From positions 248,001-312,000 of the forward strand of contig JADJMO010000002.1 in NCBI GenBank assembly GCA_016709545.1: DNA of 64,000 bases, given 5' to 3'. Within the stretch, counting starts at the first letter, position 1. Each line of letters opens with the position of its first letter. The notes beneath the pieces are model-generated. The model searched no databases. It saw nothing but the letters and a program-made list of their open reading frames with translations, and was not told where the DNA came from. Origin of the DNA: Myxococcales bacterium. GTDB lineage: Bacteria; Myxococcota_A; Polyangia; Polyangiales; JADJMO01. This document shows, piece after piece, positions 9,393 through 18,291 of this stretch. Made by a program: the position numbers and the translations under genes.

Positions 9393-10757
9393 ATGCGCCC
9401 CCGGACCTTGATCGCGATCACTGTGCTCGCTCTCGCGACGCCGGGGGGCTGCAAGAGGATCGACGACTCGGCCGTCTCCGCCGACGAGGAAGAGCCGAAG
9501 CCCAAGAAGAAGAAGAAGAAGAGCACGGACGAGGCGTGGACCCAGGGAGGGCCCATTCCGGTCAAGAGCACCGATCCGCAGATCGGCTCCCGCACCGCCC
9601 TCGTGACCATCGTCGTCTTCTCCGATCTGCAGTGCCCGTTCTGCAAGCGGCTCGACGGCACCTTCGCCGCCCTGCGCACCAAGTACGGCGACAAGCTCCG
9701 CATCGTCTGGCACGACTTCCCGCTCGACTTCCACAAGGAGGCGCAGGCCACCGCCGAGGCCGCGCAGATCGTGTTCCTGGCCAAGGGCAGCGAGGCGCAC
9801 GCCAAGTTCGTCCAGAAGGTGTTCGCCAACCAGACGAGCCTGACCGACGAGAACCGTGACAAGTGGATGGCCGAGCTCGGCGTCGACGAGGTCACCGCCG
9901 ATCTCCGGCGCCGCGCCAAGGAGCGGGTCCTCGCCGACGTCGAGCTCGGCAAGAAGCTCGGCGTGACCGGCACGCCGCACAGCTTCGTCGATGGCCACTC
10001 GGTCCCTGGCGCCGAGCCCGACACCAAGTTCACGTCGCTGATCGACGCCCACCTCGAGGCGGCGGCGGAGCTCACCGTCGCCCCCGACAAGATCTACGAG
10101 AAGCTCTGCGAGCGGTTCTTCACGGCCAAGAAGCCCGTGAGCTCGGCCGCCGAAGACGAGACCGTCTACAAGGTCGGCCTGGTCGGCGCGCCGCTCGAGG
10201 GCCCCAAGGACGCGCTGGTCACGGTGGTCACCTTCGGCGACTACCAGTGCCCGTTCTGCAAGCGGCTCGACGACGCGCTCGTGCTGCTGCGCAAGGACTT
10301 CCCCACCAAGGTGCGCCTCGCGTTCCGGCACGAGCCGCTCGCGTTCCACAAGCGCGCGCTGCCGGCCGCGCATTTCGCCGTGGAGGCGTTCATGCAGAAG
10401 GGGGCGCCCACGTTCTTCGTCGTGCACCACGCCCTCTTCGCCGCCTCGCCCCACCTCGACGACCCGGACCTCGAGGCGATCGCCAAGGCCAACGGCCTCG
10501 ACGCACCCAAGGCGATGGCGGCGGTGGCCACCAACAAGTGGACCACCGAGCTCGGTCGCGACCACGCGATGGGCACGCTGCTGTCGGTGACCGGCACGCC
10601 GTGCTCGTTCGTGAACGGGCGCAAGCTGGTCGGGGCGCAGCCCTACCCGAAGCTCAAATCGTTCGTCGAGGAGCGCCTCACCGAGGCCGAGAAGCTCGTG
10701 AAGGACGGCGTCGCACCGGACAAGGTCTACGACGAGATCATGAAGACCGCGAAGTAG
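9393..10757 (+). CDS. Lipoprotein with two DsbA-like thioredoxin domains
   Basis: Envelope thiol-disulfide protein formed by duplication of a DsbA/thioredoxin_4 domain. After a signal (LIAITVLALATPGGC, a plausible lipobox with Gly at -1) and a Glu/Lys-rich linker come two domains of about 200 residues. Each has a CPFC active site (near residues 81 and 286) in the same SDLQ/GDYQ CPFCKRL context, and each has a cis-Pro loop (TGTPHSF and TGTPCSF); the second loop carries an extra Cys beside the proline. CPFC is unusual compared with the CPHC of E. coli DsbA and occurs in many periplasmic DsbA-like proteins of delta lineages. ATG 9393 is preferred over GTG 9381 because of GGAG spacing. Role: oxidation or isomerisation of exported proteins. 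Confidence 0.85.
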   Translation: MRPRTLIAITVLALATPGGCKRIDDSAVSADEEEPKPKKKKKKSTDEAWTQGGPIPVKSTDPQIGSRTALVTIVVFSDLQCPFCKRLDGTFAALRTKYGDKLRIVWHDFPLDFHKEAQATAEAAQIVFLAKGSEAHAKFVQKVFANQTSLTDENRDKWMAELGVDEVTADLRRRAKERVLADVELGKKLGVTGTPHSFVDGHSVPGAEPDTKFTSLIDAHLEAAAELTVAPDKIYEKLCERFFTAKKPVSSAAEDETVYKVGLVGAPLEGPKDALVTVVTFGDYQCPFCKRLDDALVLLRKDFPTKVRLAFRHEPLAFHKRALPAAHFAVEAFMQKGAPTFFVVHHALFAASPHLDDPDLEAIAKANGLDAPKAMAAVATNKWTTELGRDHAMGTLLSVTGTPCSFVNGRKLVGAQPYPKLKSFVEERLTEAEKLVKDGVAPDKVYDEIMKTAK

Positions 10758-10798
10758 CGCTCCCCCATGGGCGCGTGACCCGGCCGCAGGCCGGAAGA

Positions 10799-11401
10799 CT
10801 AGAGCGTGAGCCCCACCTCGGCGGTCAGCGTCCACGCGTGGTCCTTCTTGATCAGCGAGAAGCTGCGACCGAGACGCACGAGCGGCCCGACCGCGAGGCG
10901 CGAGCGCGGGGCCGTCGTGGAGGCGATGTGCACCGTGACGTCGACGTCGAGCCGGCCCTCGGGGCCGCGGTCGGCGATCCAGAACGAGCCCACACCGACG
11001 CCGCCGAGGAGCCGCAGCGTGGTCTCCGGGGTGAGCGCGAACCGGAAGCCGATGTACGGCGAGAGCGTCGCGAACCGGGTGCGGTCGTCGGTCGGGCGCG
11101 GGTGGTAGCCGCCACGCCCGCGGATACCGAGCTCCCAGGTGGCGCCGAGGAGGGCGACGCCGAGGCCCGCGCCGAGCCCCGCCTGCCAGGGGATCGTGTC
11201 GCGCGGCGACATGAACGAGCCCCCGAACTGGAACGACCACAGCACGTCCTGGTCGCGCCGGTCGGTACTCGATCCCGACCCCTTCGCGGGTACGTAGTGC
11301 TCGCACCCCGAGGCGGCCTGCTGGCCGAGGTGGAGATTCTTGCTGCGCTCGACGCACCCTTGCTGGTTGTCGGCGTAGTCGGCGAGGAGCGCGAAGGTCA
11401 C
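10799..11401 (-). CDS. Probable outer-membrane beta-barrel protein, start uncertain
   Basis: The C-terminal 150 residues look like a small beta-barrel with alternating hydrophobic and polar residues, Gly-rich turns (GAGLGVALLG, LLGGVGVG) and a final Leu (TAEVGLTL). The GTG at 11401 would start a 200-residue protein without any signal peptide, which is odd for a barrel, and no ATG lies in frame nearby. The frame stays open upstream (RFRCYPEG) into the region opposite the divergent lipoprotein gene. Either the 5' end is lost or a frame break hides the signal. It converges on the DsbA-like gene with a small CCGGCC hairpin (10780-10794) between. Confidence 0.55.
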   Translation of the reverse strand: MTFALLADYADNQQGCVERSKNLHLGQQAASGCEHYVPAKGSGSSTDRRDQDVLWSFQFGGSFMSPRDTIPWQAGLGAGLGVALLGATWELGIRGRGGYHPRPTDDRTRFATLSPYIGFRFALTPETTLRLLGGVGVGSFWIADRGPEGRLDVDVTVHIASTTAPRSRLAVGPLVRLGRSFSLIKKDHAWTLTAEVGLTL

Positions 11402-11479
11402 CCCCTCGGGGTAGCACCGAAACCGAAGAAGAGCGCAGGTGGCGCCGCGCCGCCGAGATGCGCTGCTAGACCCTCCGTC

Positions 11480-12082
11480 GTGCACGTCCGGTGGCTCACG
11501 CTCGTCCTGGTCCTCGCTGCGTGCGCGCGCAAGCAGGCCCCCGCGCCTGCTCCTATGCCCTCGGCTTCGACGCGCGCCCTCCCGACGACGGCCGAGGCCA
11601 TGACGTGTCGCGATGGAGAGCTGGGCCTCGCGGAGCCGGGTGGCTTCGGCGAAGGGGGGCTCGGGCTGTCGGGGCTCGGCGACACCGGCCACGAGGTCTC
11701 GGTCGTGATCCCCGTGCCCGTCTTCGCGGGCCGTCGTCCCGTGGTCCTCCAGGGCGCACCGACCCCGTCGCCGGCCTCGGGGACGAAGGCCGGTGCCCTC
11801 GCGGTCGGTGCGTGCGCGGCGTTCGCGGCGCTGCGGGTCTGCTACGACGAGGCGCTCGCGACGAGCCCCGAGCTCGAGGGCACCCTCGACGTGCAGTTCA
11901 CCATCGACGCCACGGGCAAGGCGGTCGCGGTCGAGCGGACGGCCACGCAGCTCATGTCGGCCGTACTCGAGGCCTGCGCCCTCAGGGCGCTCGGCGCGCA
12001 GACGTTCCCGAAGGAGGCCGCGGGGACGGCGACCTACGCGCTGCGCTTCCGCGCGCCCCGCGCCCGCGACGCAGGGCACTGA
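11480..12082 (+). CDS. Lipoprotein with AgmX/TonB-like C-terminal domain
   Basis: A 200-residue lipoprotein starting at GTG 11480 with the signal LTLVLVLAAC. After a Pro/Ala linker and a Gly-rich patch (GGFGEGGLGLSGLG) the C-terminus follows the AgmX/PglI or TonB-like pattern of myxobacteria: a paired Cys region (CAAFAALRVCYDEAL), then a GTLDVQFTIDATGKAVAV strand segment and a late ACALRALGAQTFP part. Such proteins are thought to sit in the periplasm in gliding or transport complexes, but no partner is adjacent. Its 3' end overlaps by about 100 bp the tail of the convergent MYXO-CTERM gene. Confidence 0.7.
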   Translation: MHVRWLTLVLVLAACARKQAPAPAPMPSASTRALPTTAEAMTCRDGELGLAEPGGFGEGGLGLSGLGDTGHEVSVVIPVPVFAGRRPVVLQGAPTPSPASGTKAGALAVGACAAFAALRVCYDEALATSPELEGTLDVQFTIDATGKAVAVERTATQLMSAVLEACALRALGAQTFPKEAAGTATYALRFRAPRARDAGH

Positions 12083-12521
12083 GCGTCGCGACGGCGAGCG
12101 CCGCGAGCGCCGTCCACGAGCCCGTCGCGCGGCGCGCGAACGTGGCTCCACACCCGTAGTCGGGTTCGCCGAGCGCGGAGCCCGCCGACGTGCTGTTGGG
12201 GTCGCCGCCGCGTCGCAGCGCCTCGATGTCGGTGGTGCCGCGCCCCTTGCTGCTGTCGATGCGGTCGCGCTCCATGGCGGCGAGGGCCGTGACGAGCCTG
12301 GGCTCGTCGTAGGCCTCGAGGCCGCGCTCGCGCATGTTCTTGCCGAACGGGGTGTTCACCGTGCCGAGCCCCGTGATGCCGTCGACGTGACAGACGCGGC
12401 ACGCCGGCGGCGCCGTGGCCGAGAGCTGACGCTGGATCGCGCCCGGGAAGTTCGGGGTCGCGTGGGCGCCGCCCGCGACGAGCGTCGCCGCGAGGAGCGT
12501 GGAGAGGAGGAGCGCGCGCAT
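11982..12521 (-). CDS. Single-heme c-type cytochrome-like MYXO-CTERM protein
   Basis: A 179-residue exported protein. The signal peptide ends near AHA (residue 21). A single CxxCH heme site (CRVCH, residues 41-45) is followed about 15 residues later by NTPFG. The C-terminal part has a DYGCG cysteine, a hydrophobic helix (WTALAALAVATL) and an Arg-rich end, matching the MYXO-CTERM sorting type used for cell-surface proteins; about 30 further residues extend past the usual end and overlap the convergent gene. It is the last gene of a seven-gene minus-strand operon and starts 3 bp after the porin gene. The CxxCH/TPFG layout repeats in that porin. Confidence 0.75.
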   Translation of the reverse strand: MRALLLSTLLAATLVAGGAHATPNFPGAIQRQLSATAPPACRVCHVDGITGLGTVNTPFGKNMRERGLEAYDEPRLVTALAAMERDRIDSSKGRGTTDIEALRRGGDPNSTSAGSALGEPDYGCGATFARRATGSWTALAALAVATLSALRRGRGARGSAARRSPSPRPPSGTSARRAP

Positions 12522-12523
12522 GG

Positions 12524-13719
12524 TCACAGGTAGATGTGGAGCTGCGCGAGCAGCGTGGTGGCGCGGACGGTCGGGCCGCCGCCCTGGCCGGGGAACACCT
12601 GGAACACGCCGTCGATCCGCAGATCGGAGTGCGGCGCGAAGAACCAGACACACGAGAGCCACTCGCCGAGCGCGGTGCCCGTGCCCAGGGGGAGCTTGCG
12701 TGCCTCGCCGGTGAGCACGAGGTGCACGCCCTCGATGGCCTCGAGGTCGGTGGAGAGCATGGAGACCCAGCCCGTGCCGAGGTCGACGCCGTCGACCTTC
12801 TGCAGGAGCGCGTCGAGCTCGGCGAGGAACACGAGCTGCTTGCGCGGCGAGAGGCGCGCGAACACGCCGTAGCCCTGGCGCGTGGACTCCTTGCCGACCT
12901 GCACGTCGACCGCCGAGTGGAGCAGGAGCCCGCTGACGCCCAGCGCGGCGTGCTTGCCGAAGGAGCGCTCGTAGTAGCCCACGACGCCCTGTTCCCGGTA
13001 GACGTCGGGGGAGAGCTGGAGGTTGCCGACGACGGCCATGACCTCGGCGCGATCGGGGCCCGCGGCGTAGGCGATCGCGACCCCGTGCTGCTGACCCTCG
13101 TTGACGTCGGTGCGCAGCGCGCTGCGGATCCACAGCGTGTGCTCGTTGTTGCGCAGGCCGTAGGGCAGGTTCATGCGGCCGGCGCGGATCAGCCACGCGC
13201 GGTCCTCGCCGAGGTCGACGCCGATCCAGTGCTCGCGCGACACGAGGTTGTCCTGGTCGCGCTTGGTCACCCGCGTGGGGCGACCTCCCTGGTGGAGGAA
13301 GCCGAGGCTCCCGGACAGGCGCAGGCGGCCGAGGGTGAGCTGCGCGCGCAGGTCGGCCTGCATCTGCAGGAACCGCGGGTCGGGCTGCTGCGGTGCGTTC
13401 GCGACGTGCTGCACGAGCAGACCGTTGCGGAAGCTCCCCCGAGCAAGAGGCCCTCGGGTGCGTCGAGCCCGAAGAGGAGCTTGCCGAGCGCGGGGCGTGC
13501 CGGAGCGCCGTAGTGGGTGCGCAGGATCTGCTCGCCGCGGGTGCGACCGAACGGGGTGAGCAGGCCCGAGCCCGAGGGGTCGGCGTGACAGCTGCCGCAC
13601 TGCGTGGAGCCGTGCCGCAGCATCCACGGGTACGCGGCCGCGCGACCCGGGAACAGGACGACGCACAGCGCCGCGACCAGCGCAGCGACGACGACGCGAA
13701 CCTCAGTACGAGAAGACAA
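12524..13719 (-). pseudogene. CxxCH-bearing porin-like outer-membrane protein, broken by one frameshift
   Basis: Two frames together make one protein of about 398 residues. The N-terminal frame starts at a TTG (13719) preceded by AGGTGA and has a signal peptide ending at RAAAY, then a CxxCH site (CGSCH, residues 41-45) and LLTPFG. It stays sensible until LLLGG at about 13440, where a run of five C on the plus strand (13436-13440) has one base too few. The other frame then continues GSFRNGLLVQ and a long barrel of the porin type (Gly/aromatic strands, RAGRMNLPYG, ending QLHIYL). So a heme-type site is fused to a barrel. It overlaps the upstream barrel gene by 17 bp. Sequencing error is as likely as decay. 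Confidence 0.7.
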
Positions 13720-14461
13720 GGGTCACCTGCAGGCGCGAGAGCGCGTCGGTCGCGCCGCTGGCGTCGCCGCCCACGGCCGAGGAGGGGCCTTCGTAACGAG
13801 AGCCGTACCGCGTGTGCCCGAGCAGCGCGCGCAACTCGAGCGTGGGCGTCAACGGGACCGCGACGCCGAACGTGCCCTCGAAGCCGAACGCGCGCGCCTT
13901 CGCCCAGCGCTCGCTGACGCCGCCGAGCCGGGTGACGGGCAGCGCGGCGCCGGACGCGAGGAGCGCGACGGGACCGAGCGGCACCCGGAGCGCGAGCCCC
14001 GCGCGCAGCCCGAAGTAGCGCGCGGCCGGCAGGGTGGTGTCGCCATCGGCGAAGTCGAAGTGCTCGCGCTGGACGCCGAGGCCGAGGGCCACGGTGGCGT
14101 CTCCGAGCGCCAGCCGGAGCGCCACGGCGGCCTCGAGGCGGGTCCAGATCGAGGGGATGCTGCGGCCGCGGTCGGTGTCCGAGTAGAGCCCGGTGGTCGT
14201 GTGGTAGCCGAACCCGACGCCGAGACGGAGGTTCGGCGCGAGCGCGAGCGGATAGGCCTCGGCGCGCAGCGCGACCCCGAACGCGCCCGTGGCCTCGTAG
14301 TCGCGCAGGCTCGCGGCGCTCGGGTCCGTGAAGCTGAAGCGCCGGGCGCCGAGCAAGGGCCCGAGCTCGACGACCACGCTGGCCGGCTCGGCGCGCACGG
14401 CCCCCCCGAGCAGGAGGCTTGCTGCCATTCCTGCCACTGCTGCCATTCGTGCCATGCTCAT
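13703..14461 (-). CDS. Outer-membrane beta-barrel protein
   Basis: A 252-residue exported protein. ATG 14461 overlaps the TGA of the preceding lipoprotein gene (ATGA), so translation is coupled. The signal peptide ends at VRAEP. The rest alternates hydrophobic and polar residues in about eight to ten strands with Gly-rich turns (LRLGVGFGYHTTTGLYSD) and ends LVFSY, the aromatic C-terminus recognised by the BAM complex. I do not recognise a named family. It sits between a lipoprotein and a CxxCH porin in the same operon, which suggests a structural role in an outer-membrane complex. Confidence 0.75.
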   Translation of the reverse strand: MSMARMAAVAGMAASLLLGGAVRAEPASVVVELGPLLGARRFSFTDPSAASLRDYEATGAFGVALRAEAYPLALAPNLRLGVGFGYHTTTGLYSDTDRGRSIPSIWTRLEAAVALRLALGDATVALGLGVQREHFDFADGDTTLPAARYFGLRAGLALRVPLGPVALLASGAALPVTRLGGVSERWAKARAFGFEGTFGVAVPLTPTLELRALLGHTRYGSRYEGPSSAVGGDASGATDALSRLQVTLVFSY

Positions 14462-15312
14462 GGGCGGAGGAACGCGGGGCGAGCCTTGAAGGCGAGCGCG
14501 GCGGAGACCAGCGAGCACGTGCCCTCGTTCTCGTCGTAGCCGAGATCGGCGGCGGCCTTCCCGATGAACTTGATCTGCGGGATCAGGTCGGCGAGTCCCG
14601 CGCCGTCCTTCACGCCCTCGGCGATCTCGTCGAGCGAGACGCCGCCGCCGAGCAGGCCGTCGAGGTTGCCCTCCTCGTCGATGGTGAACCTGATGATCGC
14701 GTCGCGGATGTAGACCATGAAGCTCACGTCGAAGATGGCGATGGGGATGCGCAGCGGGAACGGGCCGATGGTGAACACGCGCTTGTCGATCCGCCCGCCC
14801 GTGGCCTTGCTGGTCTGCTGGCCCTGCTTGCGGGGGTCGAAGGTCTGGAACGCCTCGACCACGCCGTCGGTCCCGAGCGTGGGCTTGCCCTCGGCGAGCT
14901 TCACCTCGAGGTCGACGCACTGGTCCTGGTCCTGGCTCTGTACGTTCTTGAGATCGAACACGATGAGCAGGCGGCCGTCGTTGATCGCGCCCTGGATGAT
15001 GCCGTCGATCGCGTTGCCGACCCGCTTCTCGATGTCGGGCACCAGGAGCGCGAGCTGGTTGTCGATGCCCTGCTCGCCGGTGGGCGACACGAGGTCGGTC
15101 TTGCCGCAGCCGAGCGACTCGGGCTTGAGGGTGACCCGGTGGTCGAGGTCGAAGCCCGCGGCCACGCCCTTCGGGTTCTCGCGGGTGAAGCCGAGCGCCG
15201 TGATCACGTAGGCCTGCGACGGGCCGGGCTCGCAGGTGGGCTCCACGGTCGCGGCGCACCCGAACGGCGCGGCGACCCCGAGCGCCAGCAGCAGGGCGAA
15301 CAGGCGGCGCAC
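14458..15312 (-). CDS. Lipoprotein of unknown function
   Basis: A 284-residue lipoprotein (signal LLALGVAAPFGC) starting at GTG 15312, one base after the stop of the DUF1552 gene. No enzyme motif is seen. The middle part contains long hydrophobic-amphipathic helices (DIEKRVGNAIDGIIQGAIND) and a strand-rich part (FPLRIPIAIFDVSFMVYI). Cysteines at the N- and C-terminal ends (CEP, GCGK, CVDL, CSLV) probably form disulfides in the periplasm. Its place in the operon, between the DUF1552 protein and two barrels, makes it a likely accessory subunit. Confidence 0.7.
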   Translation of the reverse strand: MRRLFALLLALGVAAPFGCAATVEPTCEPGPSQAYVITALGFTRENPKGVAAGFDLDHRVTLKPESLGCGKTDLVSPTGEQGIDNQLALLVPDIEKRVGNAIDGIIQGAINDGRLLIVFDLKNVQSQDQDQCVDLEVKLAEGKPTLGTDGVVEAFQTFDPRKQGQQTSKATGGRIDKRVFTIGPFPLRIPIAIFDVSFMVYIRDAIIRFTIDEEGNLDGLLGGGVSLDEIAEGVKDGAGLADLIPQIKFIGKAAADLGYDENEGTCSLVSAALAFKARPAFLRP

Positions 15313-15313
15313 C

Positions 15314-16645
15314 TCAGGCGAGCCTCAGGGCGGAGATCTCGGTGTTCACCTTGTCGTCGCCCCAGCTCGGGAGATCGTCGAGGCCCATCGCGCGGGCGAG
15401 GGTGAGGGCGGCGTAGGAGGTGCTCTGGCTCTTGGCTTGCCCGTCGTAGTGGACGCCGGTCCTGAGCGTGCCGTTGCCCGAGCCGGCGATGACGATCGGG
15501 TACTGGTCGAGCGTGTGCTGTCGACCGAGGTTGCAGTCGGTGGTGCCGAGCAGCGCGCAGTGGTCGAGGACCGTGCCCTCGCCCTCGGGGATCGCGTCGA
15601 GCGCGCCGATCAGATAGGAGAACTCGGCCATGATCTGCAGGAGGATCGCGGCGACCTGGGGCTGGGGGCTCGGCTCGTCGTGGGTCAGCTGGTGGTGGCC
15701 CGAGGTGGCGCCGGGGAACAGCGTGTTGTTGACCGGCTGCGAGAACCAGAAGCTGAACACGCGGGTCTGATCGCACGCCACGGCCATCGCCGTGAGGTCG
15801 GCCATCACGCGCGAGATCTCGGACATGGGCGGGCGGCCGCCGACGCTCGGGTAGTCGTCCTTCGGCGGCGCGGGCGGCTTGCACCCGAGGATGGCGGGCG
15901 GGGTCTCCTGCAGCTTCTTGATCCGCAGCTCGAGCGCCCGGATCCCGGTGAGGTGTTCGTCGAGGCGCGCGCGGTCCGACACGCCGAGCACGGTCTGCAG
16001 CGACGCGGTCTCGGCCGTCACCGCGTCGAGGACGCTCTTGCGCAGCGCGAGGGTGGGGTTCTCCTTGGGGGTGCTGCCCGGTGGGACGAACTCGGGGCCG
16101 AACACCCGCTGGAACAGCGCCGCGGGGGAGGTCTCCGCGGGGTTGAGGGCGCCCGGGCCGGAGTACGAGAGCCCCGTGATCCCTGGCTGCACGCCGACCT
16201 CGAGCGAGCGGAACCGCGAATCCCCACCGATCTTGTCGGCGATCTGCTGGTCGAGCGTGGCGGCCGCGAAGGCGCTCGGGTCGCTCGGCAGGGGCTTGCT
16301 CCCCGAGAAGAACCCGATGGGCCCGGAGAGGTGCGGCACCGCGTTGGGGATCGGCACCTTGAGCCCGCTCACCACCGAGAGCTTCTTCTTGTGCGGGGCG
16401 AGGGGCGCGAGGGTCTCGGAGAGATCCCACGCGTCGAAGGTGTCGCCCGCCTTCTTCGGACGCCACAGCTCGGGCAGCACGCCGTTGCCCCAGAAGAACA
16501 TGCCGAAGCGCTTGGGGAACAGGTCGGGCGCCGCCATCGCGCGCCGGGGCCGCGCGATGGACTCGAGGAACGGCAGGCCGATGCTCACGAGGCCGCCGCC
16601 GAGCAGGCCGCGGAGCACGCTGCGACGGGTCCAGCGGTGGTTCAC
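15314..16645 (-). CDS. DUF1552 family exported protein
   Basis: A 443-residue member of DUF1552, a family found with DUF1592-type proteins in Planctomycetes and Myxococcota. The N-terminus RRSVLRGLLGGGLVSIGLPFL is a twin-arginine signal, so a folded and perhaps metal- or cofactor-bearing protein is exported. Motifs include FFWGNGV, SGLKVP, HHQLTHDEP and a C-terminal alkaline-phosphatase-like section (VLDHCALLGTTDC). GTG 16645 overlaps the previous stop (GTGA). The family has no proven reaction; the fold suggests relation to sulfatase or phosphatase-like hydrolases. Coupling with the DUF1592 gene upstream is the standard arrangement. Confidence 0.85.
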   Translation of the reverse strand: MNHRWTRRSVLRGLLGGGLVSIGLPFLESIARPRRAMAAPDLFPKRFGMFFWGNGVLPELWRPKKAGDTFDAWDLSETLAPLAPHKKKLSVVSGLKVPIPNAVPHLSGPIGFFSGSKPLPSDPSAFAAATLDQQIADKIGGDSRFRSLEVGVQPGITGLSYSGPGALNPAETSPAALFQRVFGPEFVPPGSTPKENPTLALRKSVLDAVTAETASLQTVLGVSDRARLDEHLTGIRALELRIKKLQETPPAILGCKPPAPPKDDYPSVGGRPPMSEISRVMADLTAMAVACDQTRVFSFWFSQPVNNTLFPGATSGHHQLTHDEPSPQPQVAAILLQIMAEFSYLIGALDAIPEGEGTVLDHCALLGTTDCNLGRQHTLDQYPIVIAGSGNGTLRTGVHYDGQAKSQSTSYAALTLARAMGLDDLPSWGDDKVNTEISALRLA

Positions 16646-18291
16646 TTGGCCTCCTTCGGCGGCAGTTCCTTCGGCGCGCCGGCTTGTCGGAACTCGGGGC
16701 TCAGCGCCACCGCCGCGATCAGGGTCTTGAGGCGGTACCCGTTCTTGCTGAACGGGGCGACGAGCGCGCCGATGGTCAGCGCCTGCTTCTCGCCGAGCAG
16801 CTGCCCGGTCCCGTACTGGTAGAGCTTGCGCGCGAAGCACGCCGGCAGGTTCGGGTGCTCGGCGATCACCTGCCCCAGGTCGGCAGGCCCGGAGAAATAG
16901 GCGCCGTCGAGGTTGCCGCTCGGATCGATGACGCCGCCGTTCTCCTTGGTGCGGAACCGCCCGATGCCGTCGAACGACTCGAGCCCGAGACCGATCGGAT
17001 CCATCTGCGAGTGGCAGCCGTTGCAGTAGGCGTCGGTCAGGTGGACCTTCACCCGCTGGCGCAGGGTGCGCGAGACCGCGTCCGGCTCCGGGATGGCGGT
17101 GTTGAGGCCGGCTGGCGGCGGCGGGATCGGCTGACACAGGAGCTTCTCGCGCACGAACTTGCCGCGCAGCGTGGCCGAGGAGCTCGTGGGGTGCGCGTAG
17201 AGCGCCAGGATCGACAGGTGCCCGAGCAGGCCGCGCCGCGCGCCGTCGGCCGGCAGCTCGATCGGCGCGAAGCCCGTCGGCGAGGGCGCCGGCACCTGGT
17301 ACATCGACGCGAGCTTCGCGTTCACGAACGTGCGGCGCGTGGTGAACACCGTGCGCACGTCGTCGTCGCGGTCGAACACCAGATCCTCGAACACCTTCAG
17401 GGTCTCCTCGCGCGCCATCGCGCCGAGCTCCGAGGTGTAGGTGGTGAAGAGCTTCGAGTCCTTCTCGAGCGCGTCGAGCTCACCGAGCCGCAGCCACTCG
17501 CGGACGAACGCGCGGAGGCCGTCGCGCGCCTTGGGCGAGGCGAGCATGCGGGTCACCTCGGCGGCGAGCCCGGCCTCGGTGACGAGCGCGCCGCTCTCGG
17601 CCGCGGCGAGCAGCGGCTCGTCGGGGATGGTGTTCCAGAGGAAGAACGAGAGACGAGTCGCGAGCTCGACGGCGGTGAAGCGCTGCTTCTTCGGGTCCTT
17701 CGGGTCGGGCTCGCCGACGACCGGCCGGTACAGGAAGTTCGGCGACTGCAGGAGCGAGGCGATCCCGTAGACCAGGCCCTTCTCGAACGAGCCGAGCTTG
17801 GCCGCCGCGGTGGTGACGATGGCCACCACGCGGTCGACCTCGGCGGTCGAGAGGCGCCGACGGAACACCCGCCGCCCTGTCTCCGCGGCGAACGTCCTGG
17901 CGCACGCCGGGTCGTCCACGGTGGCGGGCTTGCAGGGGAGGGCGAGCGCGAGCAGCTTCGGGTCGGCGACGATCTGGTTGGCGATCGAGTATGCGGCCGT
18001 CTCGTACTGCTCGACGCCCCGCTTGCTGATCGCGCTGCGGCCGGCGGCGGTGGTCTCGAAGCCGTTGTCCTCCGGCGTGACGACGTCGGGCTCGAGCGCC
18101 GACACCACGATGCTCGCGCCGAAGAGGTCGCGAATCGCCGCGCGGTACTGGGTCGCCGTGAGGCGCTGGGCCGCGATCGGCGTGGGCTCACCGACCCCCG
18201 CGGGCAGGACGGGCGGCGGCGGGTTGTCGGAGCCACCGACCTTGCCGTGACAGCCCACGAGGAGCGCGACGAACGGGAGCAAGCGACGCAT
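16642..18291 (-). CDS. DUF1592/DUF1588 family lipoprotein with cytochrome-type CxxCH
   Basis: A 549-residue lipoprotein (LPFVALLVGC) with the multi-domain order DUF1587-DUF1595-DUF1592-DUF1588-DUF1585 that defines this family. Recognisable parts are RLTATQYRAAIRDLFG (about residue 45), FRRRLSTAEVDRV, the ATRLSFFLWNTIPDEPLL core, LGHLSILALYAHPT and YCNGCHSQMDPIGLGLE (about residue 420), where CNGCH is a possible heme c site. In planctomycetes the family is linked with breakdown of complex polymers, but no reaction is proven. ATG 18291 overlaps the upstream stop (TGATG) and its own stop overlaps the DUF1552 start, so the three are translated together. Confidence 0.88.
   Translation of the reverse strand: MRRLLPFVALLVGCHGKVGGSDNPPPPVLPAGVGEPTPIAAQRLTATQYRAAIRDLFGASIVVSALEPDVVTPEDNGFETTAAGRSAISKRGVEQYETAAYSIANQIVADPKLLALALPCKPATVDDPACARTFAAETGRRVFRRRLSTAEVDRVVAIVTTAAAKLGSFEKGLVYGIASLLQSPNFLYRPVVGEPDPKDPKKQRFTAVELATRLSFFLWNTIPDEPLLAAAESGALVTEAGLAAEVTRMLASPKARDGLRAFVREWLRLGELDALEKDSKLFTTYTSELGAMAREETLKVFEDLVFDRDDDVRTVFTTRRTFVNAKLASMYQVPAPSPTGFAPIELPADGARRGLLGHLSILALYAHPTSSSATLRGKFVREKLLCQPIPPPPAGLNTAIPEPDAVSRTLRQRVKVHLTDAYCNGCHSQMDPIGLGLESFDGIGRFRTKENGGVIDPSGNLDGAYFSGPADLGQVIAEHPNLPACFARKLYQYGTGQLLGEKQALTIGALVAPFSKNGYRLKTLIAAVALSPEFRQAGAPKELPPKEAK

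Noticed and set aside
11982..12082. Overlap of the two convergent genes as proof that one is false
   Set aside because: Both have strong features, a lipobox with an AgmX-like domain and a MYXO-CTERM protein, so the overlap probably reflects an unusually long tail.
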